Source: Macrobrachium rosenbergii (Eukaryota; Arthropoda; Malacostraca; Decapoda; Palaemonidae). From it: a stretch of DNA of 64,000 bases. The DNA is taken from the NCBI RefSeq assembly GCF_040412425.1, contig NC_089767.1, positions 43,102,009 to 43,166,008 of the forward strand. The letters run 5' to 3'. The translations under genes were made by a program, and so were the position numbers. The notes under the pieces were generated by a model. That model had not been told where the DNA came from and ran no database searches. It saw only the letters and a program-made list of their open reading frames with translations. This document shows positions 50,845 to 62,680 of the stretch, in pieces (within the stretch, counting starts at the first letter, position 1; each line of letters opens with the position of its first letter).

Positions 50845-50898
<54 letters not shown>
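50828..50898. repeat. (TA)n microsatellite
   Basis: Short TA at 50822-50832 and a long run 50848-50898. Confidence 0.95.
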
Positions 50899-50904
<6 letters not shown>

Positions 50905-50963
50905 TGACATCACTGTGGAATTCTTCGCCATTTTAGGGACTCATGCGATTATGGGCTTTTTAA

Positions 50964-50964
<1 letters not shown>

Positions 50965-51031
<67 letters not shown>
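50965..51031. repeat. (AAT)n microsatellite
   Basis: About 67 bp of AAT. Confidence 0.95.
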
Positions 51032-51033
<2 letters not shown>

Positions 51034-51265
51034 TTCCATTTGCTCAAGTTAGAAATTACCTCAAGTTTCCCAAGTGTAAGTACTTTGATTTACTTAATCA
51101 AATCTTCTACCATAAGACTTGGCAATAAGCAGCCGGTCTTTGAGGCTTAGTTGATGTCCCTTACTGATATTCAAGGTCACGACCTTAAGGGACTCATCTT
51201 GACCTTAAGTTCTAACTAGTGAGTGAATTTTCTTTAGTTTTTCCGAGAGCAATAGTTATCCGAAA

Positions 51266-51676
51266 AGTACAAAATGCGCAGAGGTTTCTTCGGCGCAATT
51301 GAGTTTTCTGTACAGCCGCTACAGCGTATAATCAAGGCCACCGAAAATAGATCTACCTTTCGGTGGTCTTGGTATAATGCTGTATGAGTCGCGGCGCATG
51401 AAAATTTAACCACGGCCCGGTGGTGGCCTGTCCTATATCGTTGCCAGAAGCACGATTATGGCTAACTTTAACCTTAAATAACAAAAAAACTACTCAGGCT
51501 AAATGGCTGCAATTTGGTAGGAATGATGGTTGAAGGGTGGATGATCAACATACCAATTTGCAGCCCTCTAGCCTCAGTAGTTTTTAAGATCTGAGGGCGG
51601 ACAGAAAAAGAGCGGGCAGAATAAAGTACGGACGGACAGACAAAGCCGGCACATTAGTTTTCTTTTACAGAAAACT
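51266..51676 (+). mobile_element. Family H multi-hairpin element, copy G
   Basis: Full length. Hairpin 1 is worn (GCGCAGAGG / CTTCGGCGC). Hairpin 2 is intact. Hairpin 3's left arm has several changes (CAGGCTAAATGGCTG) while the right arm is consensus. Terminal GTTTTCTTTTACAGAAAACT. Confidence 0.88.
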
Positions 51677-51962
51677 AAAGAGAGACTTAGTTCTTATTCA
51701 AAAGTTTATACCAAAAGCACCAAGATTTATTACTGCTATTCTTTTCACAACTACACAGATGCATTCAGTAATTCTTGGTTGAATGCTCGGCCAAATTACC
51801 ACTGTACTAACAAAAATATTCAAATTATTTGGGAATAATTAAGGTAAATTGAGATAAGTCAACGTTATCGTAAAAATTATCAACCGATATTAAGTGGAAA
51901 TATTAAAAAAATTGTGAAAATTATTAAGCTAGAGCACCTCTTTGGAGATTTTAAAGTTACGT
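51677..51962. other. AT-rich single-copy DNA
   Basis: No feature recognised. Confidence 0.45.
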
Positions 51963-52237
51963 TAAAAGTCTTTGAATTGAAATGAATACAGAATTTAGAC
52001 CAAAGGCCAAGCACGGGGACCTATGAGGTCATTCAGCGCTGGAAGGGAATTTGACAGTAAAAAGGTCTGAAAGGTGTAACAGGAGGAAAACCTCAAAGCA
52101 GTTGCACTATGAATCAATTGTTAGGAGAGGGTGGAAAGTAAGATGGAAGAAAGAGAATATGAGAGGAGGCACAGTAAAAGGAACGAAAGGGGTTGGAGTT
52201 ATAGGTCGAAGGCACGCTGCAAAGCTAAAAGTCTTTG
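51963..52237 (-). mobile_element. Family A, truncated, with perfect 12-bp target-site duplication
   Basis: TAAAAGTCTTTG occurs at 51963-51974 and 52226-52237, flanking an insert (51975-52225) that begins AATTGAAATGAATACAG and AATTTAGACC and stops at GCACGCTGCAAAGC, before the GTGCAC hairpin. A clean duplication with one truncated end is the mark of LINE-driven insertion and sets the element's 3' end at the AATTCTGTATTCATT side (minus strand). Confidence 0.92.
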
Positions 52238-52884
52238 CGAAAATTATTTAAAATAATGTGAAGTTCTCGGCAAAATTCTCAGGAAATTCTAGAAGGGCTC
52301 TTTGGAAGATCAGAAAACAATGTGTAGAGTTTCACTGGAAGATCAATAAGGAATTTGAATGACCTGTTAGAAAAATTACCACTTTATGTCAAAAGTTTAA
52401 AAAAAGAAAAACAAAAGAATGAGAAGAGGCATCTGGTAAGAAAATCCAGCAAATATTAAAAGCTCTTGAAAATTAACACTAAGAAGTACATTTCTCAAAA
52501 TTCTCAGTTGATATCAAACCGATAAGAAAATATCAGCTGACTGGCTAAAATTGTGAAAATCACCAGAGCAGGGTAACTGGATAGTGGTAAAATATCGGGT
52601 AATAGCGATGGAATGTTAAAAAACTGTACAAATTTATCAATGTCAATACGGACCAACTCTGTTTATGTATAACACAAACATGAGTTACTTCCGTTCTCAA
52701 AAGTTCGATGGAGCATCAAAAACACCAACAATGAAATGGCCATATTATTGTAGCTTCCGCTTTTGTGCATTGTCAAACAATTTATTTTTTGACCCAATTC
52801 AGTTATCTGTTAGGCTTTTTTTTTTTTAATCCAAAAATATCAATTTCATTTTCCAGTCTTACGGAAATAGTTCTCTACTTCCTG
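52238..52884. other. AT-rich single-copy DNA
   Basis: No gene recognised. Confidence 0.5.
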
Positions 52885-52916
<32 letters not shown>

Positions 52917-53020
52917 GTTAACTTATCTTTCCCGTTATTCGGAAACTGTCCTCAGCTGCTCTCTCTCTCTTTTTTTAAATATTTTATTTAACTTTACAGT
53001 TCGACGGAAAGTGTCCTCAG

Positions 53021-53081
<61 letters not shown>

Positions 53082-53142
53082 ATTAACTTACCTTTCCCGT
53101 TTTACCTCTCTCTCTCTCTCTCTCTTTTATTTAATTTTACAG

Positions 53143-53213
<71 letters not shown>

Positions 53214-53251
53214 TATTTTATTTAATTTTCAGTTCTACGGAAAATGTCCTT

Positions 53252-53322
<71 letters not shown>
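52885..53322. repeat. (TC)n-linked repeat, about 4 units
   Basis: TC runs alternate with spacers sharing TTAACTTAYCTTTCCCGTT, TTTATTTAAYTTTACAGT and CGGAAARTGTCCTC. Spacer blocks are progressively lost. Confidence 0.92.
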
Positions 53323-53323
<1 letters not shown>

Positions 53324-53510
53324 GGTCCGAATATTAAGAATTTCTACCCTGGGCGCCACGGTACCTATTAATCATAACAAAACTGATTGGCAGCAGCTCA
53401 TTCGAATACGTCATTCTTCCGCGCGTCTAATTTAAAACCAAACAGACATTCAAAACTGAAATACTCGGTATATTAAAATGTGTCCCTTTCACTAACGGAA
53501 GGAAATAAAA
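53323..53510. other. Single-copy DNA
   Basis: No feature recognised. Confidence 0.45.
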
Positions 53511-53998
53511 TATCTGAAAAACGGTCGAAGGTATTACACAAAAAGGCGCTGTTAAACAAATACTATTCATTTTCATGTGCAATTTAACGTTCCGATACCT
53601 TAAAGAGAATCACACTAAAAGTTACATCTTGTTTCCAAAGAGAAATTTATATTATTCACAACGTAAATGGCTCTTACAAATACCAAAAGAAAATTAAATA
53701 TCTGAAAAAAACGAGGTATTATATAAAAAGGCGCTGTTAAATAAATACTATTCATTTTTATATACAATTTAGAGTTACATCTTATTCTTCCATCTTACTT
53801 TCCTTAACCCTCTCCTAACAATTGATTCATAGTGCAACTGCTTTGAGGTTTTCCTCCTGTTAAACCTCTCAAACCTTTTACTGTCAAATTCCGCTTCAGC
53901 GCCGAATGACCTCATAGGTCCCAGTGCTTGGCCTTTGGCCTAAATTCTACATTCAAACATTCAATCACAACACCAATGGTTCTTACAAATACGTGAAA
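53511..53998. repeat. Tandem duplication of about 188 bp; second unit carries a family A insertion
   Basis: Unit 1 (about 53511-53698) and unit 2 (about 53699-53998) share TATCTGAAAAA, AAAAGGCGCTGTTAAA, AATACTATTCATTTT, GTTACATCTT and GGYTCTTACAAATAC. Unit 2 is interrupted at 53787-53955 by family A. Unit 1 shows the uninterrupted sequence. Confidence 0.85.
53787..53955 (+). mobile_element. Family A, truncated, in plus orientation
   Basis: From CTTCCATCTTACTTTCC through CAACTGCTTTGAGGTTTTCC, GACCTCATAGGTCCCAGTGC and GGCCTTTGGCC to AAATTCTACATTCAAACATT. The GTGCAC-hairpin part is missing, so this is a truncated copy in the opposite orientation to those before 52.3 kb. Confidence 0.88.
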
Positions 53999-54413
<415 letters not shown>

Positions 54414-54550
54414 AAGTGAATCACGAAAATATGGAACGTGATGAATATATAAATAAAGACAAAACCCACGAAGGAAAGAGTAACAATGCAGTGATGCAAG
54501 GCCTTTCGATTTATAGTCCTTTACTTAGCAGACTTACACACACACAAAAC

Positions 54551-54551
<1 letters not shown>

Positions 54552-54632
<81 letters not shown>

Positions 54633-54657
54633 ACCATATAATTATACACATATAAAA

Positions 54658-54699
<42 letters not shown>

Positions 54700-54720
54700 A
54701 TAGATAGATAGATAGATAGA
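54552..54720. repeat. (TA)n and (GATA)n
   Basis: TA 54552-54625 with one CA step, TA 54660-54694, then GATA 54697-54720. Confidence 0.95.
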
Positions 54721-54855
54721 TGTAAAGTAGATTTTCAATGGTAGTTGGGGGATCATGGGACCAACAATCTTACCTCTAATGACCTGCAAAGAACCGGAAA
54801 GATATACCCTTCTATCACTATACCCTCTACTAGTGAAAAGATATAATGATAATAA

Positions 54856-54857
<2 letters not shown>

Positions 54858-54923
<66 letters not shown>
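54858..54923. repeat. (TA)n microsatellite
   Basis: About 66 bp, preceded by TATATACATA. Confidence 0.95.
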
Positions 54924-54926
<3 letters not shown>

Positions 54927-55125
54927 GTATATGTATGTGTATATACATATATACATATGACCTTGAAAGCGCCTGCAAGCAAAAAAATAAATATAAAATA
55001 CTTGGATATAAATCTCGGCAACACAATAAAGAATGAATACTAGCATCCGCTGAACATTTGTCCAACATGACGCCAAAAGAACAACAAAATATCAATAGAT
55101 CTGACTGAAACTAAAATCATATGAA

Positions 55126-55513
55126 ACAAGTAAAAAATGCGCCGAAGTGTGTTCGGCGCAATCGAGTTTTCTGTACACCGTATAATCAAGGCCACCGAAA
55201 ACAGATCTATCTTTCCGTGGTCTCGGTATACTGCTGTGTGAGCCGCGTCCCATGAAACTTTAACCACGGGCGGGTGGTGGCCTGGCCTGTATCGTTGCCA
55301 GACGCGCGATTATGGCTAATTTTAACCTCGAATAAAATAAAAACTACTGAAGCTAGAGGGCTGCAATTTGGTACGTTCGACGATTGGAGGATGGATGATC
55401 AACATACCAATTTGCAGCCCTCTAGCCTCAGTAGTTTTCAAGATCTGAGGGCGGACAGAAAAAGTGCGGACGGACAGACAAAGCCGGCACAATAGTTTTC
55501 TTTTCAGAAAACT
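55126..55513 (+). mobile_element. Family H multi-hairpin element, copy H
   Basis: Full length. Hairpin 1 GCGCCGAAG / GTTCGGCGC, hairpin 2 with AGATCT centre, hairpin 3 arms about 55339-55378 and 55400-55438, end GTTTTCTTTTCAGAAAACT (one base shorter). Confidence 0.88.
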
Positions 55514-55812
55514 AAAAATCAGCGACAAGAAAATGCCGAATCAAACTACTACATACTTTAGGAAGCTTACTGACCAAAAGCGAAGGCTTAGCGAGAGAAA
55601 AAAAAAATCAGGCAAACAGGAAACGACTAATTACCCACCACCTCTGTACACAAATCGTTCGGAGTACAAACATGCCGAGTCTTATATAGAGTCCTCGGAG
55701 TAACGACGACTGAGGAACGGTAATTGGCCCGCTGCCAGCGGACGATAAAGAAAATGTAATTAGAGGGAACAAACGCACGATGCTGGAGAGATATAAATGG
55801 TCGCTATTAATA
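55514..55812. other. Single-copy DNA between two family H copies
   Basis: No gene recognised. Confidence 0.45.
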
Positions 55813-56211
55813 ACAAGTGAAAAATGCGCCGACGTTTCTTCGGCGCAATCGAGTTTTCTGTATGGCGTATAATCAAGACCACGGAAAATTGATCTATCTT
55901 TTTGTGGTCTCGGTATCATGTTGTATGAGTTGCGGCCAATGAAACACTCAGCCGGCCGTGGTGGCCTTTGTTGCTGCGTTGCCAGAAGTACGATTGTGGC
56001 TAACTTTAACCTTAAATAAAATCAAACCTGCTAAGGCTAGTAGGCTGCAATTTGGTATGCTTGATGACTGGAGGTTGGATGATAATTGTACCAATTCTCA
56101 GCCCTCTAGTCTCAGTAGTTTTTAAGATCTGAGGGCGGACAGAAAAGTGCGGACAGAAAAAAGTGCGGACGGACAGACAAAGCCGGCACAGTAGTTTTCT
56201 TTTACAGAAAA
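55813..56211 (+). mobile_element. Family H multi-hairpin element, copy I
   Basis: Full length and about 300 bp downstream of copy H in the same orientation. Linker of the CACTCAGCC / GCGTTGCC subfamily, like copy A, so H and I are not a simple recent tandem duplication. Hairpin 3 arms are more diverged (CTAAGGCTAGTAGGCTG / CAGCCCTCTAGTCTCAG). Confidence 0.87.
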
Positions 56212-56690
56212 AAAAAGGTAATTCTAGTTCAGAAGTGCCGAGGCAGTAGACGATCTGGAACGCGTAAGAATCTCTAGATGATTTTCCGCACTAAAATAAA
56301 ATCCGCTTAATATTGGCCAACGCTAAAATAAGATCCTCTCAATATTGGCCACTGACTTCCTAAATTTACAAACGGCGAAGGAGAGAGAGTGTGAGGGGAA
56401 AAACGGACTTAAAAATAGGGGTATCCCTCACTCAATGCTGTGTGTGTTCACAGCGCCAATCAGTAATTATGAGAGGTGATGATTATCTACCTATCTCGTA
56501 AATTTCCAGTTGATGACTCTTAATGGCTGTTCGGAAATGGCTTCAGCACCATAAAGCAAAGCGAATCCGACGCACGGAGTAACAACTAAGATATCTTGAA
56601 ACATTTTGAAGGGAATTATTTGAAAAGGCAGTATCTATCATGCTGTTTCTATGATACACAATGTATCAATCATGTAATAATCTATAATAT
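56212..56690. other. Single-copy DNA
   Basis: No gene recognised. Confidence 0.45.
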
Positions 56691-56715
56691 ATATGTGTGT
56701 ATATATACCCATATC

Positions 56716-56786
<71 letters not shown>

Positions 56787-56847
56787 ATTTATATATACAT
56801 ATATATATATAAACATATACATATGTATATGTATATATGTACAATAG

Positions 56848-56910
<63 letters not shown>
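56691..56910. repeat. TA/TG compound microsatellite
   Basis: TA 56719-56766, (TG)n 56767-56788, mixed CATA/GTAT, then TA 56857-56910. Confidence 0.95.
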
Positions 56911-56911
<1 letters not shown>

Positions 56912-57142
56912 TGTCTTTTAACAGCTTACTCGGTAAATCCCTGTCACCTCTATCAAAACTCACGGGCAAAAGCTCGAATCCTGACCGAGACAGACGTACT
57001 TATCAAGTATAATTCCCCTTTCATTTCGAGTTATTCGCTATGGTACAGTAAATCCGATATTTAAGAATAATTTTTGGCTTAATATTTCCGAGTATACGTC
57101 ACGAGTGGATTATAGATAAAACCATTTTATATATAGATATAA
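56911..57142. other. Single-copy DNA
   Basis: No feature recognised. Confidence 0.45.
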
Positions 57143-57300
57143 ATTTCTAACTCACATGAGGATCGAACCCAGGTCTTTCAATTGAAAGACGAGACCGGTG
57201 CCAACCGAGCCACACGGGTCATAAAAGAAGTTGGAACCTGAGTCTGAATATCACTGTACCTAACGAATTCCCTGGTGCATGTGTACTTGCTTGCGTGTTA
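57143..57300 (-). mobile_element. Family T tRNA-headed SINE, best-preserved head
   Basis: On the minus strand: GGTTCCAACTTCTTTTATGAC, then GTGTGGCTCGGTTGG (A box at 57201-57212), TCTTTCAATTGAAAGA, GGGTTCGATCC (B box near 57160-57170) and GATGTGAG-like CATGTGAG, TTAGAAATTTAT. A-to-B spacing is about 31 bp, as in tRNA genes. Solitary, unlike the inverted dimers elsewhere. Confidence 0.78.
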
Positions 57301-57505
57301 GATAAGGAAGGAATGTTTCTGTAAACACAGGCATGTAAAAATATTTTCTGACGATTTACTAAAAAAAAAAAAAAAATAAGACAGGTAAATCCGCCTTGTC
57401 CGTGCTACTCTGTTAGCCACGATCAAACATCACCAAAACGCGATGCGCAAGAGACCCAATCACGCAAAGAACAGACTTTCTCGTCCCAAATACGCAGTAC
57501 GATTC
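57301..57505. other. Single-copy DNA
   Basis: Poly-A at 57360-57377. No feature recognised. Confidence 0.4.
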
Positions 57506-57600
57506 TGCTTTGAGGTTTTCCTCCTGTTACACCTTTCAAACCTTTTACTGTCCTCATAGACCCCAATGCTTGGCCTCTGGCCTAAATTCTATATTCAATT
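57506..57600 (+). mobile_element. Family A, strongly truncated
   Basis: CTGCTTTGAGGTTTTCC, CTGTTACACCTTTCAAACC, then a 40-bp internal deletion (TACTGTC joined to CTCATAGA), GCTTGGCCTCTGGCC and AAATTCTATATTCAATTCC. Confidence 0.85.
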
Positions 57601-58640
57601 CCATCACGAACGTCACGCCCAAGTTAATATCTAATCACTGATTGGTCACAAAAGTGCCAACGCGCTGACTATTTTTGCGTAACAGCGCGCCCGAAAACAA
57701 AAACGTATAATGACAATAAATCTTCCTCATTACCAGCAATCAGTCAAAGTGTTATGATCTCTAGATGAACATAAAGGTCAGAAAAATTACCTTTAAATAT
57801 TTCCACCTAGTTCCAGCTAATTAATACGCTGCAATATCTTGTTTACGTGACTACAAGCAAAATATATATAGCGCATTTATGCGCTGGGTGCCCTAGGCTG
57901 GTATTGCAACACGTTGGTCATATGAGAAAAGAAATATACATAAAAAAATGTATTTGGACACAAACCATCATTCCTGGTAATGTTTGCTGCATTGACAAAT
58001 AAAATGACATGAGAGAAAATAATTTGTATATACGCACTTTCACCTAGTTACGTAATTAGTATTGTCTTCGTCAGCAACACTGAGCTTAACAGTATAGATA
58101 AATCCATTTTTTGATATCGCCTCTTGAAGCCGCATTCTCATAAAGGAATCGAACATCCACTTCTACTTCTAGCGGTCAGAGTTGCCTCTACACGCCTGCG
58201 GTAGTTCCGTCAGTGGTGCACTGTAAGCATTTACTAAAGGACATTTCTAGAGTCCCTTTTCAGACTTTATTTTACCTCCGTTCCCAGTTCCTTACTTCAG
58301 TCTGACTGTTGCTTGATCATGCTGTCCAACGCCTCTAAATATTACTTTTTGCTGCAATGGAGGGGGGGGTGGTTTCTCCCAGTTACCCCTTCATTTCCTT
58401 TATTTTCTGGATCTCTTCATCTTGCTGTCCAGCCGCTCCAACTTTCTCTTTTCGCTGTTTCATGCACTGAATGGCCGAAAGTGTTCTACAACAAAGATTT
58501 CCACAAAAACGGGCCTACAGTATTCCTTTCGAAAACCGAGCATATTTCGATTTCTGCTAAAGTTGATTGTGAATAAGAATACTCACCCATTTCTCAAGCC
58601 ATCTGTCTATTTCAACTGAAACTCACATCTATCGTTAACA
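57601..58640. other. AT-rich single-copy DNA
   Basis: Small hairpin GCGCATTTATGCGC at about 57871. Open frames to 87 codons (58313-58576) show no recognised domain. Confidence 0.5.
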
Positions 58641-58940
58641 ATGCTGCCCTAAAAAAATTGGAAAAAATTTTCAGTATCTGAAACACTTTTACTAAGAATG
58701 ATTCTTCAATGCTTTATTTAGCCCATTTGCACCTACTGAGATATGCCACCCATTGGGCTCGTGAAACACTAATACACAAGTTACTGCAGTTTCAGAATGA
58801 TTCTTCAATGCTTTATTTAGGGGTTCTCATTTGCAGTATCTGCAAAATCAGTAGTAAGGCAAGGGATAACTGCAGTATCTACCATTTTTCTCCGTTTTGT
58901 ATTTTTGCAGATACTGCAGTCTTCCATTTTAGGGCAGAAT
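58641..58940 (+). mobile_element. Family M MITE-like element, copy 1
   Basis: About 300 bp with inverted ends GCTGCCCTAAAAAAATTGG (left) and CCATTTTAGGGCAGA (right). Subterminal GCAGATACTGCAG / CAGTATCTG motifs. Inside: GGGCTCGTGAAACACTA, TACACAAGTTACTGCAG, AGAATGATTCTTCAATGC (present twice) and AGTAGTAAGGCAAGGG. No transposase. Confidence 0.75.
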
Positions 58941-59184
58941 ACCCATCTATTTCGACAGAGAAACCGCCGCCCGCACGTTTCTATCAGCAATCATACCGCG
59001 CCAACAAAACTCTTAACTCTTATTTGCAATGGCGCGCCTCCATCCGTTGTCAATTGCGTTTTGTTTACAAAGGAACTCATTTAATTTCCAGAGACGATTT
59101 GCAGAGGGAAATTTATGTGTTTTTCTAATTACTGACCACCTCTTTTTGTATTAATAGTCATTACCTTTTCTTACTTCTTTCGAA
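58941..59184. other. Single-copy DNA, GC-richer
   Basis: The 139-codon plus frame (58709-59128) runs from family M into this segment; half of it is transposon sequence. I do not call it a gene. Confidence 0.4.
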
Positions 59185-59268
59185 TAAACATAATATTCTT
59201 TTGAAGCTTGAATTTCAAGTCAATGGCCCCTGTGGTGGGCTTGTTCCGTATGAATAGGGTTTCATCTT

Positions 59269-59361
<93 letters not shown>
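59185..59361 (+). mobile_element. Family L retroposon 3' end with (AAT)n tail
   Basis: ATTCTTTTGAAGCTTGAATT, CAAGTCAATGGCCCC, GTGGTGGGCTTGTTCC, ATGAATAGGGTTTCATC, then (AAT)n 59272-59361. Matches 12100-12256 closely. Confidence 0.8.
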
Positions 59362-59364
<3 letters not shown>

Positions 59365-59492
59365 AATTTAAAGCCACAGTACTGTTAAAAATATTTATGC
59401 ACAGAGTTAAAAAGTTTTACATAATATTTGTAACACTATCGTGGCTTTTAATTCTCGATATTATACCCTCGTTACAGGGATGTCTTGTTTCA

Positions 59493-59567
<75 letters not shown>
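59493..59567. repeat. (AAT)n microsatellite
   Basis: About 75 bp of AAT without a family L flank. Confidence 0.95.
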
Positions 59568-60559
59568 CGCTGTAAAGCCGGTTTTCTCCTTCCTTTAATC
59601 GACATGCGTCTTTGACCTTTGACCTGGTGCATCAACTTTTCACGAGGTCAGTGACTTTTACAAATCTGCAACGCATCAATTGCTGAGTTCACGACTGGGA
59701 TGTACAGTATTATCATCAGTCGCGGTAGATATGTCATTGTTGAGAGGCTCTATGGATATCAACAATGGAAAACGAGAGAAAATAAAAGGCGATAAAGATG
59801 CGCGTAAAAACAAACGTCTAGATGAATGAATAAAATACGACGACATCATTCCGAAGCACGGCGTATCGATTGACGGAGCCATTCAATTAAAAACCTGTCA
59901 TTCACTGAAATCAAACCGTTAAAACATGCTGACGGGCGTTTGAGGTGGAACATACTCAAACACAAACACACACGCAACGCCCCCTCCCCCTTCAAACACC
60001 TGCTCGCATTAAAGAGTAAAGAAAGAGCATTAAAACACAGTAAAGAAAAAGCATTCAAGAAGAAACGCAGAGAACCGATTGGCACGCGCATGCGCCTCAC
60101 TCACGCTGCGAGAGATATGATGATGACCGTTGCACTCCGGCATAAATAATGCACTTTCACTGCAACATCAGCCACTGGGCATACATTGCAAAGAGCCAAC
60201 ACGTGTCTGTCAGGCAGTAAGCGAGCGTGCTGTTGCGGGTGTGTCTGCTGTTTTTGTTTCTGCTGTTACTGCTGTTTTCGCTGTTTCATTGCGTGTGATA
60301 TTATGGTTTCCGTGTGGTTAAGGATTCCTTTCGGTAGCCCGTTTTGATCTTGCCGTTTGATTGCATGAGAATCTGGCGTATTCGCAAATAAATTCGCATG
60401 CACGAACGCCGATGTGTGCTTGCTCTCTTTTTCCCTCCAATACAAGAGACACAGATCAAGTTAGGTAATGCTTTTGACCCAGAAAGGTTTTTGAAACGCG
60501 AGGAGAAAAACTTGAATAGAATGTGGCCGCAGAATGCCACAATTACAATTAGTCTTCGC
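59568..60559. other. Single-copy DNA
   Basis: Nearly 1 kb without repeats. CpG-containing near 60070-60110 (GGCACGCGCATGCGCC). Frames of 60-85 codons have no recognised domain. Confidence 0.45.
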
Positions 60560-60798
60560 AGCGCTGACCTAAAATGGTCTGCAAAAATACAGAACTGAGA
60601 AAAATGGTCGTCACTGCAGTTTTCCCTTGCCTTACTACTGATTTGGCAGACACTGCAAATGGGACCCCTAAATAAAGCATTTAAGAATCATTCTGAAACT
60701 GCAGTAACTTGTGTATTAGTGTTTCACGAGCCCAGAAGGCATATCTAATTTCGAAAATTTGGCAGATACTGCAGTTTTCCATTTCATGGGACAGTATA
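60560..60798 (-). mobile_element. Family M MITE-like element, copy 2 (inverted)
   Basis: The reverse of copy 1 with an internal deletion near its GACCTAAAATGG end. On the minus strand: CTGTCCCATGAAATGGAAAA, CTGCAGTATCTGCC, GGGCTCGTGAAACACTA, AGAATGATTCTTAAATGC and AGTAGTAAGGCAAGGG. Together with copy 1 it makes an inverted pair about 1.6 kb apart. Confidence 0.75.
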
Positions 60799-60974
60799 CT
60801 TTAAGGCAAAATAACTGGTATTGGTATTCCCTACAAGTTTACTTTCATCTCATTTCAATAATGCTCTACTGGTTACCCTGAAAAAGCTTCATGATACAAA
60901 GAATTCACTAATGTTGAACTTATAAAATTCTAAGAATATTATTAAATCAAAACTATTATGACAACAACGAAACA
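60799..60974. other. AT-rich spacer
   Basis: No feature recognised. Confidence 0.4.
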
Positions 60975-61712
60975 GACCCATTATGAATAGCCAAACAAAC
61001 GACTGGTTAACATTCAATATATTAATCATGGCAACCAAACAAACAATTAATTAAGAATCACTCTATTCATCATCTCAACCAAACAAAATAATAAGATTGC
61101 TACCAAACAAACGACTAATTATGATTCAGTCGATTCATCATAGCAAACAAACAGTAATGAATTAAGATTCACTCCCTTCATCACCATAACCAAACATACC
61201 ATTAATTAAGATCAACTCTATTCACCATCGTAAACAAACAATGAATTAAGATTCACTCTCTTCATCATCGCAAACAAACAAGCAATGAATCAAGATTCAC
61301 TCTATTCATCATTGCAAACAAACAAACAATGAATTAAGATTCACCCTCTTCATCATCGCAAACAAACAAACAATGAATCAAGATTCACTCTATTCATCAT
61401 CGCAAACACACATACAATAAATTAAGATTCACTCTATTCATCAACGCAAACAAACAAGCAATGAATCAAGATTCACTCTATTCGCCATCGCAAACAAACA
61501 AATAATGAATTAAGATCCACTCTATTCATCCTCGCAAACAAACAATGAATGAATTAAGATTCACTCTCTTCATCACCACAACCAAACAACCAAACAATTA
61601 AGATTCACTCTCTTCATTATCGCAAACAAACAAACAATGAACTAAGATTCACTCTCTTTCTCACCATAGCCAAACAAACAATTAATTGAGATAAACTCGA
61701 TTCATCACCTAG
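60975..61712. repeat. Minisatellite of about 47 bp, about 15 units
   Basis: Units share AATTAAGATTCACTCTATTC, ATCATCGCAAACAAACAA and ACAATGA. Length varies by (CAAA)n count. Outer units are more diverged than central ones. Confidence 0.93.
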
Positions 61713-61824
61713 ACAAAAAAAAAAAATTTCAATACCGTGTTAGATACCTTCCCAAATTCTCCCTGGCTGACCAACTAATGAAATGAATATTCCGCAAAAA
61801 CTTCCATAAACAAATAAATTCCCC
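61713..61824. other. Single-copy spacer
   Basis: Poly-A at 61715-61728. Confidence 0.4.
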
Positions 61825-62050
61825 GTAGGAAGGGTAGCGCCGTCAGTGCACCTCATGCGGTGCACTGTAGGCAAAACTTAGGTTCTTTGCAGCGTCCCTT
61901 CGGCCCCTAGCTGCAATCCCTATTCATGGTGCAACTGCGAGGCTTTCCTCCTGTTAAACCTTTCAAACCTTTTTACTGTCAATTTTCGTTTCAGTGCCGA
62001 ATGCCCCTATCATAGGCCCCAGTGCTTTGGCCTAAATTCTATATTCAAAT
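61825..62050 (+). mobile_element. Family A SINE-like repeat, plus orientation
   Basis: CCCCGTAGGAAGGGTAG, the hairpin GTGCACC / GGTGCAC, GGTTCTTTGCAGCGTCCC, a deletion of the middle, TTTCAAACCTTTTTACTG, GTGCTTTGGCC and AATTCTATATTCAAATTC. Possible short duplication AACAAAT at 61809-61815 and 62058-62064. Confidence 0.87.
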
Positions 62051-62346
62051 TCAATTCAACAAATGGATCGATCTTTATCGACATATATTCAACAATAAAC
62101 TCACAGGGATCAAGTTAGGGGGGAAGCAAGGAAAACTGGTTAAAATTCGACCCAGAGACTTCTCTGTGTTTTATGAAACTGACGCCGGGGAATACACGAC
62201 AGCAAACGAAATATATACTTCGGCGTCTGGGCCTGAAACTTGTTAGTGTTATATACGAATTCTGGATATGCAAAGTGGAACGCAAGTGGAACCGAGTGAA
62301 TTTAAAAGTGCGCCTTTAAAAGTCGGTGGCAAAAATGAAGTTGGGG
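62051..62346. other. Single-copy DNA
   Basis: A 74-codon frame (62022-62246) begins inside family A; its tail has no recognised domain. Confidence 0.4.
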
Positions 62347-62349
62347 ATG

Positions 62350-62420
<71 letters not shown>

Positions 62421-62428
62421 TAATAAAT
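62347..62428. repeat. (AAT)n microsatellite
   Basis: About 80 bp of AAT with a slip near 62415. Confidence 0.95.
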
Positions 62429-62499
62429 TACTTGTGTATTTCACTTCAAACAATAAACAACTGTGAACACATGTACTGACATACAGTATATACACATAC

Positions 62500-62680
<181 letters not shown>

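Noticed and set aside
58709..59128. 139-codon frame
   Set aside because: Its first half is family M transposon sequence; the rest has no recognised domain.
62022..62246. 74-codon frame with a plausible-looking C-terminal part
   Set aside because: It starts inside a family A repeat and has no supporting signal.
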